Assembly (NCBI GenBank): GCA_018969295.1
Contig: JAGWYN010000067.1
Location: 1 to 17,963 of the forward strand
Direction: 5' to 3'
From: Chloroflexota bacterium
GTDB taxonomy: Bacteria; Chloroflexota; Anaerolineae; Caldilineales; Caldilineaceae
DNA: 17,963 nucleotides
In this document: positions 6,465 to 14,105 of the stretch, one piece after another
Position numbering within the stretch: the stretch's first letter is position 1
Layout of the letters: each line of letters opens with the position of its first letter
The notes under the pieces: model-generated
Database searches by the model: none
What the model was told of the DNA's origin: nothing
Seen by the model: the letters and a program-made list of their open reading frames with translations, nothing else
Translations under genes and position numbers: made by a program

Positions 6465-7295
6465 ATGGACTTTCTGAAACGCTTGCGCCGCTATCCGGTC
6501 GCCCTGGCTGCCGGCCTCTGTATTCTGGCGGTGGTGTTGACAGCCCTTTTCGCACCGGTGCTGGCCCCCTACGACCCGGACGAGATGGACACCGCCACCC
6601 GTTTTGCCCCCTTGGGGACGCCGAGCCACTGGCTCGGCACCGACGAATTTGGCCGCGACATCTTGAGCCGGATCATCTATGGGTCGCGGGTCTCGCTGCT
6701 GGTCGCTTTCGCTGCGGTCGCCGTTGCGCTGGCGGTTGGCGGTGTTTTGGGGGTGCTGGCCGGTTTCAGCGGAGGGATGGTGGATGTGCTGCTGATGCGT
6801 CTGATGGATCTCCTTTTTGCCATCCCAGCTTTGATGGTGGCGCTGGGGGTGGTCGGGCTGCTGGGCCCCTCGGCTTTCAGCGTGGTGGTGGCCCTGGGGG
6901 TCGCCTACACCCCCCTCTTTGCCCGCATCGCCCGCAGCGCTGTGGTCGGCGTCCGCAGCGCTGCCTACATCGAAGCGGCCCGGGCGATGGGGGCGTCGCC
7001 CGCCCGTCTGATCCGCTGCGAGGTGCTGCCCAATATCCTGCCCATCCTCCTCGTGCAGGTGACTGCGTCGCTGGCATGGGGCATTTTGGACGAAGCCAGC
7101 CTGGGCTTTTTGGGGTTGGGGGTGCAGCCGCCCACCTCATCGTGGGGGGCTATGCTCACCACCGGGCGCCAGTACATGTACCAGGCACCCTCGATCGCGC
7201 TTTTTGCCGGGGCCGCCGTGCTGGTGGTCGTCTTTGCTTTCAATCTGTTCGGGGACGGGCTCCGCGATCTGCTCGACCCGCGTTCTTCACGGTAG
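6465..7295 (+). CDS. ABC transporter permease, DppC/OppC type
   Basis: A 276-residue inner-membrane subunit with the OppC N-terminal layout: a first helix (about residues 10-32), then LAPYDP, HWLGTDEFGRDILSRIIYGSRVSL, then five more helices. The EAA loop starts at Y168 (YIEAARAMGASPARLIRCEVLPN), and the end GDGLRDLLDPR is characteristic. It forms the transmembrane pathway together with the preceding permease. AGGGTTCCG just ahead of ATG 6465 is a modest ribosome site, and the 8-bp gap suggests coupling to the upstream gene. No truncation or odd residues seen. Confidence 0.95.
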   Translation: MDFLKRLRRYPVALAAGLCILAVVLTALFAPVLAPYDPDEMDTATRFAPLGTPSHWLGTDEFGRDILSRIIYGSRVSLLVAFAAVAVALAVGGVLGVLAGFSGGMVDVLLMRLMDLLFAIPALMVALGVVGLLGPSAFSVVVALGVAYTPLFARIARSAVVGVRSAAYIEAARAMGASPARLIRCEVLPNILPILLVQVTASLAWGILDEASLGFLGLGVQPPTSSWGAMLTTGRQYMYQAPSIALFAGAAVLVVVFAFNLFGDGLRDLLDPRSSR

Positions 7296-7304
7296 GGGAA
7301 TTCC

Positions 7305-8279
7305 ATGCCATTGCTCGAAGTCGACGACCTGGAAGCTGCCTTTTTGTTTGCCGACCGGACGGTGCGCGCGGTCAACGGGGTTTCGTTTGCAGTGGAGGCC
7401 GGCGAGATCGTCGGCCTGATCGGCGAATCTGGCTCCGGCAAAAGCGTCACCGTGCAGTCGATCCTGCGGCTGCTCCCTTCTCCAGGGCGCATCGTGCGCG
7501 GCGCCATTCGTCTGAACGGCGTCAATTTGCTCGACCTGAGCCGGGAACAGATGCGCCAGGTGCGCGGGCGCCGGATTGCGATGGTCGTGCAGGATGCGCT
7601 GGCCGCGCTCAACCCAGTGATTCCCATCGGTGAACAGATTGCCGACGTCTTTCTGGCCCATACCCGGGTCAAACGCCAGACGGCTTGGGAGAAGGCGGTG
7701 GGCATGCTGCGCCGGGTGGGCATTTCTGCCGCCGAAGAGCGTGCCCGCCACTATGCCCACGAGTTCAGCGGCGGCATGCAGCAGCGCACGGTGATTGCCG
7801 CTGCGCTGGCCTGCACCCCCGAGCTGATCATCGCCGACGAGCCTACCACCGCGCTCGACGTCACCGTGCAGCAGCAGATCCTGGCGCTGCTGCAGCAGGC
7901 ACGAAGCGAGCTGGGCTCGGCCATCCTCTACATCTCCCACGATCTGGCTGTGGTCACCCATCTGTGCGACCGGATTCTCATCATGTATGCCGGGGAGATT
8001 GTCGAGCAGGGCCCGACCCGAACCCTTTTTCGCAGCCCCAAACACCCCTACACCCAGGGGCTGCTTGCTTCGATTCCGTCGCTGCACGGCGACGTGCAGG
8101 AGTACCTCCCGGCGATCCCGGGCCTGCCCCCCAATGCCGCCGCGCTGCCGACAGGCTGCCGCTTCGCTGCCCGCTGCAGCTTTGTCCAGGAACGCTGTCG
8201 CTCGCACCACCCTGAACTCGTCTCTGTCGACAGCCACCATGCTGTCCGCTGCATTCTCTACGAGGCAACCACCCCATGA
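7305..8279 (+). CDS. ABC transporter ATP-binding protein, OppD/DppD type
   Basis: A 324-residue ATPase of the importer. Walker A is GESGSGKS (40-47), the signature is FSGGMQQR (154-161), and Walker B ends in D178-E179 within LIIADEPTTALDV. The C-terminal oligopeptide-transporter extension holds C285-x5-C291-x6-C298 and a fourth Cys at 316 near the end. Such cysteine sets are conserved in this subfamily and bind an iron-sulfur cluster in the mycobacterial Opp ATPase; cluster binding here is inferred. Ribosome site AGGGGAA precedes ATG 7305, 9 bp after the permease stop. The stop overlaps the next ATPase start as ATGA. Confidence 0.95.
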   Translation: MPLLEVDDLEAAFLFADRTVRAVNGVSFAVEAGEIVGLIGESGSGKSVTVQSILRLLPSPGRIVRGAIRLNGVNLLDLSREQMRQVRGRRIAMVVQDALAALNPVIPIGEQIADVFLAHTRVKRQTAWEKAVGMLRRVGISAAEERARHYAHEFSGGMQQRTVIAAALACTPELIIADEPTTALDVTVQQQILALLQQARSELGSAILYISHDLAVVTHLCDRILIMYAGEIVEQGPTRTLFRSPKHPYTQGLLASIPSLHGDVQEYLPAIPGLPPNAAALPTGCRFAARCSFVQERCRSHHPELVSVDSHHAVRCILYEATTP

Positions 8280-9247
8280 CGCCATTGCTCGAAGTGCGCC
8301 ACCTCACCAAACACTATCGCCCATCCACGTTGTGGAGGCTGGCGGGCGCCAAAACCACCAGTGCTGTGCAAGATGTCTCCCTGGCGGTCGAGGCCGGGAC
8401 GGTCTTTGGGCTTGTGGGAGAGTCGGGCTGCGGCAAGACGACGCTCGGGCGTCTGATCCTGCGTCTGATCGAGCCGACCTCCGGCCAGGTTCTCTTTGAA
8501 GGCCGGGACGTCACCCGCTTTTCTCGCGCCGAGCTGCTCGAATACCGAAGGCAGGCCCAGATTATTTTTCAAAATCCCTTTTCTGCCCTCAACCCGCGCC
8601 AGACGGTAGAGGCCAGCTTGGGGATTGGATACGATGTCTACAAACTGGCCAAAGGCGCGCAAAGACGTGACCGGATCGTGGCGCTGCTCGAACAGGTCGG
8701 GTTGGGCGCCGAGGCCCTCAGCCGCTACCCGCACCAGTTCAGCGGCGGCCAACGCCAACGGCTGGTCATCGCCCGTGCCCTCACCGTGGAGCCCCGTTTT
8801 ATTGTCGCCGACGAGCCGGTGTCGATGCTGGACGTCTCGATCCAAGCCCAGGTGCTCAATTTGTTGCGCGACCTGCAGAAACGTTACCACTTCACCCTGC
8901 TTTTGATCTCGCACGATCTGCGTGTCGTGCGCCACATGTGTGACCGCATCGCCGTGATGTACCTGGGCAGGGTGATGGAGCTGGCCCCCAAACAGACCCT
9001 CTATGCCGCCCCGCTCCACCCCTATACCCAGGCGCTGCTGGCTGCGGCGCCAGATGCCCACAGCGAGCGTTCTGCCGGCGCGGTCGCCCTGGCCGGGGAG
9101 CTGTGGGAGAAGAGCCCCCCTGAAAATGGCTGTGTCTTTTCGCCTCGCTGCCCGCTTGCGGTCGACCTGTGCGTCCGCACACCTCCTCTGCTGGCTGAAA
9201 AAGCAGCCGAACAGTGGGTCGCCTGTTCACGGATTCCGACACCATGA
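8276..9247 (+). CDS. ABC transporter ATP-binding protein, OppF/DppF type
   Basis: A 323-residue second ATPase that would heterodimerise with the preceding one. Walker A is GESGCGKTT (48-56), the signature FSGGQRQR starts at 155, and Walker B ends D179-E180 in VADEPVSMLDVS. An insert after the first strand (RPSTLWRLAGAKTTSAVQDVS) is typical of OppF proteins. The C-terminal domain carries the same C286-x5-C292-x6-C299 motif plus C317. Start ATG 8276 overlaps the previous stop, and the stop in turn overlaps the PLP-enzyme start. The importer and the downstream enzymes are therefore translationally chained, which ties uptake to catabolism. Confidence 0.95.
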   Translation: MTPLLEVRHLTKHYRPSTLWRLAGAKTTSAVQDVSLAVEAGTVFGLVGESGCGKTTLGRLILRLIEPTSGQVLFEGRDVTRFSRAELLEYRRQAQIIFQNPFSALNPRQTVEASLGIGYDVYKLAKGAQRRDRIVALLEQVGLGAEALSRYPHQFSGGQRQRLVIARALTVEPRFIVADEPVSMLDVSIQAQVLNLLRDLQKRYHFTLLLISHDLRVVRHMCDRIAVMYLGRVMELAPKQTLYAAPLHPYTQALLAAAPDAHSERSAGAVALAGELWEKSPPENGCVFSPRCPLAVDLCVRTPPLLAEKAAEQWVACSRIPTP

Positions 9248-10296
9248 CCTACCCTGCACTCGATCTGCTGCCTCCTCTTTTGCGCGATTCTTTTGCGCGC
9301 TTGCCGGCGTTGTCGCTGGGCAACTGGCCCACACCCCTGGAGCCCTGCCCCCGGCTGGCCGCTGCCATCGGCGTGCAGTCGCTTTGGATCAAGCGCGACG
9401 ACCAGTCCGGCCCCGCACTGGGGGGCAACAAGGTCAGACATCTGGAATATACCCTGGCAGAGGCGCTGGCCCAACGCGCGCAGGCGGTGCTGATCGCGGT
9501 CGGCGAACAGTCCAACCATGCCCGCCAGATGGCGGCGCTGGCCCGCAAGGTGGGCCTGCTCCCGATTGTGATTGTCAACCAGCCCACCGCGCCCCCTCTG
9601 CTGCGCGGCAATCTGCTCCTGGTGGCGTTGACCGGAGCCGATATTCGCTATCTGGCCGCAGACGACTACGAAAAAGGGATGGAACGGCGCTGCGACGAGG
9701 TCGTCGAGGAGTACGCTCGCCAAAACTTGCAGGTCTACCGCATCCGCCCGGACCGGTCGCAGGTGCTGGGCGCCGCCGCCGGCCTGCGGGCGCTGCTCGA
9801 ACTCAAAGGCCAGGTCGAGGCCGCCGGCCTCGACCCAGACGCCGTCGTGCTCTCGGCGGCCAACGGCAGCCAGGCCGGCATGGTGCTGGCCTGCCGGGCG
9901 ATCGGCTGGCCGCTGCCGATCCGCGGGGTGGCGCCGGTGCTGTGGAAAGAGCCCTTGCACGAGCGCACGGCCCGCTTTGGCAACCTGCTCGCCCAGGAAC
10001 TGGGCTGGCCCCTGCACCTGGAGGCCGCCGAGATTCTGAACGACCTCTCACAGATCGGCGAAGGCTATCAGTGCCCCACGGCGGCCAGCCTCGAAGCGGT
10101 GCGGCTGGCCGCCGTGACAGAAGGAATTTTTTTGGACCCCAACTACACGGGCAAGGCGCTGGCCGGCCTGATCGCCGACCTCGCCAGCGGGGCTGTCTCG
10201 CGCCAGGCCACCATCATCTTCTGGCACACCGGAGGCGTTCCTGCCCTCTTCAGTGCCGAACAACAGATCACGAACCATTTGCATGCACATTTTTGA
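9244..10296 (+). CDS. PLP-dependent D-cysteine desulfhydrase / ACC deaminase family enzyme
   Basis: A 350-residue fold-type II PLP enzyme. K63 in GGNKVRHLE is the Schiff-base lysine, S90-N91-H92 in QSNHARQ is the family's carboxylate-binding segment, and Y301 in LDPNYTGKALAGLI with the late FWHTGGVPALF complete the signature. The family deaminates small amino acids (D-cysteine to pyruvate, sulfide and ammonia; 1-aminocyclopropane-1-carboxylate to 2-oxobutyrate and ammonia). Family members can also act on other D- or beta-substituted amino acids, so the substrate is open. The ATGA overlap with the ATPase gene sets the start. Following an importer and preceding an M20 hydrolase, it may eliminate amine or thiol from the amino-acid part of the imported compound (inference). 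Confidence 0.85.
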   Translation: MTYPALDLLPPLLRDSFARLPALSLGNWPTPLEPCPRLAAAIGVQSLWIKRDDQSGPALGGNKVRHLEYTLAEALAQRAQAVLIAVGEQSNHARQMAALARKVGLLPIVIVNQPTAPPLLRGNLLLVALTGADIRYLAADDYEKGMERRCDEVVEEYARQNLQVYRIRPDRSQVLGAAAGLRALLELKGQVEAAGLDPDAVVLSAANGSQAGMVLACRAIGWPLPIRGVAPVLWKEPLHERTARFGNLLAQELGWPLHLEAAEILNDLSQIGEGYQCPTAASLEAVRLAAVTEGIFLDPNYTGKALAGLIADLASGAVSRQATIIFWHTGGVPALFSAEQQITNHLHAHF

Positions 10297-11446
10297 TCGC
10301 CAACCACAAATTCTGGCCGACCTGGTCGCCATCGACAGTGTCAACCCGGTCGCCGACCCGGCCCATGCCGGCGAGCGGGCGCTGGCCGAGCACCTGGCCT
10401 CGCTCTGCCGCTCGATTGGGCTGGAGGTCGAGCTGCACGAGGTGCAGCCCGGGCGCCCCAACCTGCTGGCCCATCTGCGGGTTCCCGGCGCACACCAGCA
10501 TCTCCTCTTCGTCGGCCACACCGACACCGTGCCCCCCGGCGATATGCCCCAGCCGTTTGTGCCGCGGGTTGCCGACGGACGGCTGACCGGCCGCGGCGCG
10601 TGCGACGACAAAGGGCCGCTCGTCGCCGCCCTGGCCGCCATGGAGCAGCTGGTCGCCCGGCGCCACGAACTTTCAGTCCACGTCACCTTCGCAGCGTTGA
10701 TCGACGAGGAATCGATGTCGGCCGGGGCCCATGCCCTGGCCGCCCAGCAGCTTCCTGCTGCCGGTGTGATCGTCCTGGAGGGCACCGATCTGCAGCCGGT
10801 CATCGCCCACCGCGGCAGTGCCCGGCTCCGCCTGCATGTCCTGGGCAGCGCCGCCCACAGCGCACAGCCCGCCCGCGGGCTCAACGCCATTGTGCAGGCC
10901 GCCGGCGTCATCCAACACTTAGAGACGGTCTATGCCCCCCAGCTGGCCCAACGCAGCCACCCGCTGGCTGGCTCCCCCACCCTGGCTGTGACCCGAATCC
11001 AGGGCGGGGTCAGCGGCAATGTCATCCCCCCACGCTGCTCCTTCACGCTCAACCGCCGGTTTCTCCCAGGAGAGACCCGCGCTACTCTGCTGGCCGAACT
11101 CGAAGAGACGCTGGCTGCCCTCCGCACCACCCAGCCCGACCTCCGCCTGGAGCCGTTCGAGGTCGAAGACTGGGATGAAGCCCTGGACACCTCGGTCAGC
11201 AGCCCCCTCGTCTGGGCCGCCTGCCAGGCAGCCCAGACGATTTTGGGGAAGGCCACCCCGGTCGGTGCCCCCTGGTGCAGCGATGCGCCGATCCTGGCCC
11301 GCACCGGGATCCCGACGATCGTGTTGGGGCCGGGCTCGGTGGCCACCGAAGGACATACCCGCCACGAGTCAATTCCCCTCGACGAGCTGATGCTGGGTGC
11401 CCGTCTGTATACCGAACTTGTTCTGGCTTTTTCGAATCAGCGATAG
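10283..11446 (+). CDS. M20-family metallopeptidase/deacylase (ArgE/DapE/ACY1 type)
   Basis: A 387-residue di-zinc hydrolase. Visible active-site residues are H79 and D81 (GHTDTVPPGD), bridging D108 (CDDKG), base E142 and metal ligand E143 (IDEES), metal-site D169 (EGTDL), and the C-terminal H358 (EGHTRHES). The middle lid domain has AHSAQPARGLNAI, normal for this family. M20 enzymes cleave N-acyl amino acids, dipeptides or N-succinyl groups in the cytoplasm. ATG 10283 is preferred: it overlaps the PLP gene by 14 nt and gives a normal N-terminus. A GTG at 10253 is in frame but would add 10 atypical residues. No clear RBS is seen, so translation probably couples to the upstream gene. Specificity is undetermined. 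Confidence 0.88.
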   Translation: MHIFDRQPQILADLVAIDSVNPVADPAHAGERALAEHLASLCRSIGLEVELHEVQPGRPNLLAHLRVPGAHQHLLFVGHTDTVPPGDMPQPFVPRVADGRLTGRGACDDKGPLVAALAAMEQLVARRHELSVHVTFAALIDEESMSAGAHALAAQQLPAAGVIVLEGTDLQPVIAHRGSARLRLHVLGSAAHSAQPARGLNAIVQAAGVIQHLETVYAPQLAQRSHPLAGSPTLAVTRIQGGVSGNVIPPRCSFTLNRRFLPGETRATLLAELEETLAALRTTQPDLRLEPFEVEDWDEALDTSVSSPLVWAACQAAQTILGKATPVGAPWCSDAPILARTGIPTIVLGPGSVATEGHTRHESIPLDELMLGARLYTELVLAFSNQR

Positions 11447-11455
11447 GAGAAGGGA

Positions 11456-12202
11456 ATGCAAACGTCTACCATCCATCTGAAGGCGCGCTACTACCGCGAT
11501 TTTCCGTTCGGGCAGCCCCTCGGCTACGCCTACGACGACCTGGCCCTTCCCCTGGACGCCACCGCTTTTCTGCTTGTAGATGTCTACGGCAAGGGCTTTG
11601 ACCCCGACCACGACCTGGGCAGCGTCCCAGAGCTGTACCGCACCAACGTGGAAGCCAACCGTGCGATCGTGGTGGAGGCCATTCGGCCAGCGCAAGATGC
11701 TGCCCGAATGGCCAACCTGCCGATCATCTACCTCACCAACTATCTGTCGCCCGGCCTCACCGCCCAGCATGAGTGGCGAAACATGTCGCTGCGCACCGTG
11801 AACGTGGATGTGTTGGAAGCCTGGCAAGAACCCAACGACATCCTGGTGCATTCGCAGGTGATCGCCCCCCAGCCCGGCGACTATCTGATCAAAAAACAAT
11901 TTTACAGCGGGTTTTTTGAGACCCACCTGGATTCGCTGCTGCGCTCGCTCGGTGTGCGTACCCTGGTGGTGGTCGGGTTTGACAGCCGCATCTGCCTGGG
12001 AACGACCGTGACCGACGCCATGTACCGCAGCTATCGGGTGGTCGTGCTGCGCGACTGTGTCCAGACCGGGGAATATGAGGAGACCCGGGCAGAGGGCTGG
12101 GCCAATTTTATGGCGATCCGCTTTATCGAAACCTGTGTCGGCTATACGGCCACGGCGCAGGAGTGGATCGCAGCCTGCAAAGCGATGAAAGAGCAGCCAT
12201 GA
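11456..12202 (+). CDS. Isochorismatase-fold cysteine amidohydrolase (RutB/N-carbamoyl amidase-like)
   Basis: A 248-residue cysteine hydrolase with the family triad: D42 in LLVDVYGKGF, K147 in KKQFYSGFF, and nucleophile C180 in FDSRICLGTTVTDA. The sequence DAMYRSYRVVVLRDC continues the family pattern. Members hydrolyse small amides, ureides and carbamoyl groups (nicotinamide, ureidoacrylate, N-carbamoylsarcosine); a few act on isochorismate. The length, slightly longer than the 180-200-residue nicotinamidases, fits the ureidoacrylate-amidase-like branch. GGAGAAGGG precedes ATG 11456, a strong internal ribosome site 9 bp after the M20 stop. The gene ends in an ATGA overlap with the oxidoreductase gene. 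It probably cleaves an amide in the same pathway; the precise substrate is not inferable. Confidence 0.85.
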   Translation: MQTSTIHLKARYYRDFPFGQPLGYAYDDLALPLDATAFLLVDVYGKGFDPDHDLGSVPELYRTNVEANRAIVVEAIRPAQDAARMANLPIIYLTNYLSPGLTAQHEWRNMSLRTVNVDVLEAWQEPNDILVHSQVIAPQPGDYLIKKQFYSGFFETHLDSLLRSLGVRTLVVVGFDSRICLGTTVTDAMYRSYRVVVLRDCVQTGEYEETRAEGWANFMAIRFIETCVGYTATAQEWIAACKAMKEQP

Positions 12203-13200
12203 GCAAACAACGTCCTTTGAAGCTGGCGCTGGTGGGCTATGGGCAGGCAGCCACCCTGTTTTTTGACGCGTTTGCCCCGGAACCCGAAGTTCAATTTCGC
12301 TGGGTTGTCGGCCGTCTCCAGGAACCGGCCGACGAATTCGCCCGGCAGCGCAGCATCCCCAGGGCCACCACCCACCTGGCCGAGGCGCTCGACGATTCCA
12401 GCGTCGACGCCGTGATCGTCGCCACCCCCCATGCACTCCATTACCCGCAGGCCCTGGCCGCCTTGCAAGCCGACAAACATGTGGTCGTCGAAGTGCCGAT
12501 GACCTTGAACATAGAGCATGCACGGCAGCTTGTCCAGGAAGCCACCGACCGGCGGCTGGCCCTCTCCGTGCCCCACATCTCGCGCTACCTGGATGTCAAC
12601 CTCGCCGCCCGGCGGCTGATCCAAGCCGGCGCGATCGGCCCGGTCTATCAGTTTGTGTACCGCCGTCTGTGGCTGCAGCGCACTGTCGGCCATCTGTTCA
12701 ACCGCCAGCGCAGCTGGACAGACACGGTCTCCTGGCACCATGCCGCCCACCCGATCGACCTGGTGATGTGGCTGCTGGACGAACCGATCGCCTGCGTCGG
12801 CGCTGCGCTGCGTCACGACCCACAGAGCGGCAGCGAAGTCGACCTCAGCGCCAATTTTGTGACCCCATCGGGCACCCTCGTGACGATGGCCATGTCCTAC
12901 AACGCCCATCAGGATTACCTGGACACCCTGATCGTCGGGGACCGGGCTGTTTTGGAAATCACCGGATTTTCGCAGCTGAAACAGGCTGGGGTGACCGTGG
13001 TGGCCCCGGAAGAAGCGCTGCAGGTCCAAGGCCGCGCCTACCGACGCTATGCTGCGGCTGTGGTGGCCGGCCTGCGCGCAGAGGCCCCGATCCCGATCTC
13101 TGGCGCTGAAATTCTACCCGTCATGGACCAGCTGCAAAGCCTGCACGACAAAGCAGCCCGCCTGGCCCAGACCCCACCTGCCAAGGAGAGAGTGCGATGA
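12199..13200 (+). CDS. Gfo/Idh/MocA-family NAD(P)-dependent oxidoreductase with EVP in place of EKP
   Basis: A 333-residue two-domain dehydrogenase. The Rossmann domain starts with GYGQAA (13-18) and contains VDAVIVATPHALHYPQAL. The C-terminal alpha/beta domain has WHHAAHPIDLVMWLL, in which H184 is the usual catalytic or substrate-binding His. The highly conserved EKP motif reads E98-V99-P100, so the lysine that normally assists hydride transfer is absent. This is known in some side branches of the family but is unusual and may signal altered chemistry or a non-standard reaction. Members oxidise or reduce sugars, inositols and related polyols. It is joined by ATGA overlaps to both the amidase before and the DapA-family lyase after. 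Role proposed: oxidation of the sugar moiety. Confidence 0.85.
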   Translation: MSKQRPLKLALVGYGQAATLFFDAFAPEPEVQFRWVVGRLQEPADEFARQRSIPRATTHLAEALDDSSVDAVIVATPHALHYPQALAALQADKHVVVEVPMTLNIEHARQLVQEATDRRLALSVPHISRYLDVNLAARRLIQAGAIGPVYQFVYRRLWLQRTVGHLFNRQRSWTDTVSWHHAAHPIDLVMWLLDEPIACVGAALRHDPQSGSEVDLSANFVTPSGTLVTMAMSYNAHQDYLDTLIVGDRAVLEITGFSQLKQAGVTVVAPEEALQVQGRAYRRYAAAVVAGLRAEAPIPISGAEILPVMDQLQSLHDKAARLAQTPPAKERVR

Positions 13201-14105
13201 ATGCACCTGCCATCCAGGGAATTTTCCCAGCCGCCATGACGATGTTCGACGCCGAGGGGGCGATCGACGCCGAAAACACGGCACGTCACATCGACTTCCT
13301 GATCCAAAACGGCGCCCATGGGATTGTCGCGGCCGGCACCTCGGGAGAATTTATTGCCATGACCGAGCCGGAACGCCTCTATGTCATCCAGGTGATCGTC
13401 GAAGCTGCGGGCGGGCGGGTGCCTGTCTATGCTGGCACCGGCCACTACAGCACCCGGACGACGATCGAACTGACGCAGGCGGCCGAACGGCTGGGCGCTG
13501 ACGGCGCCATCGTGATCCAGCCGTACTACCAAAAACCGCCCAAAGCTGCGATCTTGGAGCACTTCTACGCGATTCGCCGTGCGACCTCCCTCCCGATCAT
13601 GCTCTACAACAACCCCCACTATGCCGGCTGCGCCGAGTTCACCGCACGCGAGGTGGCCCGCCTGGCCGAAGAAGGGGTGATCCAAAGTGTCAAGTCTACC
13701 TTTGAAAGCGTCGTGCCGGTCCAAGAGCTCAGCTACTTCTGCAGCGACCATTTTCGCATCTTTTACGGCTCCTTCAATGCACCGATGGAGGCCTTTTTCA
13801 GCGGCGCCCACGGCTGGGTCTCCGGTTTTATGAACCTGTTTGTTCGGCAGTGCTGCGCGCTCTACGACGCCTGTTCGGCCGGAGATGTGGGGCAGGCCCG
13901 CTCGATCTGGCACTGGCTGCTGCCCTTCAAACACCTCTACACCCAGCAGCTGCTGGGCCCCGTGAACGATCTGGCGATCTATCGAGCCGGCCTGGCGCTG
14001 CTCGGAGAGCACGGCGGCTTTTCGAGAGCCCCCTTCTCCCCGCTGACCGACGACCAGCAGGCCATGCTTCGCCAGCTGATGGTCAAACAAGGAATGCTCG
14101 CATGA
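13197..14105 (+). CDS. DapA-family (class I aldolase) lyase, probably 2-keto-3-deoxy-acid aldolase
   Basis: A 302-residue TIM barrel of the dihydrodipicolinate synthase/N-acetylneuraminate lyase family. Schiff-base K166 (VIQSVKSTF), proton-relay Y137 (LYNNP) and the pyruvate-binding GTSGE (47-51) are all present. The segment after YNNP reads HYAGC and lacks the Arg (NVPGRT) that marks true lysine-pathway DapA, so biosynthesis of dihydrodipicolinate is unlikely. Related enzymes cleave 2-keto-3-deoxy-sugar acids to pyruvate plus an aldehyde, or dehydrate/decarboxylate keto-deoxy-glucarate. AAGGAGAG precedes the start, which overlaps the oxidoreductase stop, and its own stop overlaps the dehydratase start. 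A neighbouring acid-sugar dehydratase would supply exactly the 2-keto-3-deoxy acid such an aldolase needs. Confidence 0.88.
   Translation: MNAPAIQGIFPAAMTMFDAEGAIDAENTARHIDFLIQNGAHGIVAAGTSGEFIAMTEPERLYVIQVIVEAAGGRVPVYAGTGHYSTRTTIELTQAAERLGADGAIVIQPYYQKPPKAAILEHFYAIRRATSLPIMLYNNPHYAGCAEFTAREVARLAEEGVIQSVKSTFESVVPVQELSYFCSDHFRIFYGSFNAPMEAFFSGAHGWVSGFMNLFVRQCCALYDACSAGDVGQARSIWHWLLPFKHLYTQQLLGPVNDLAIYRAGLALLGEHGGFSRAPFSPLTDDQQAMLRQLMVKQGMLA

Noticed and set aside
5712..7633. Two long plus-strand frames overlapping the permease genes, including upstream extension of the DppC-type gene
   Set aside because: They are out of frame with, or fused in front of, membrane proteins that have their own ATG and RBS; the extra sequence is low-complexity Arg/Ala/Pro.
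11498..11508. GATTTTCCGTT, an 11-base match to the palindrome half-site at 353-387
   Set aside because: It lies inside the isochorismatase-fold gene (codons for DFPF), has no inverted partner, and an 11-mer match is not surprising.
13197..14105. Calling this gene dapA (4-hydroxy-tetrahydrodipicolinate synthase)
   Set aside because: The Arg that recognises the semialdehyde carboxylate is missing and the context is catabolic.
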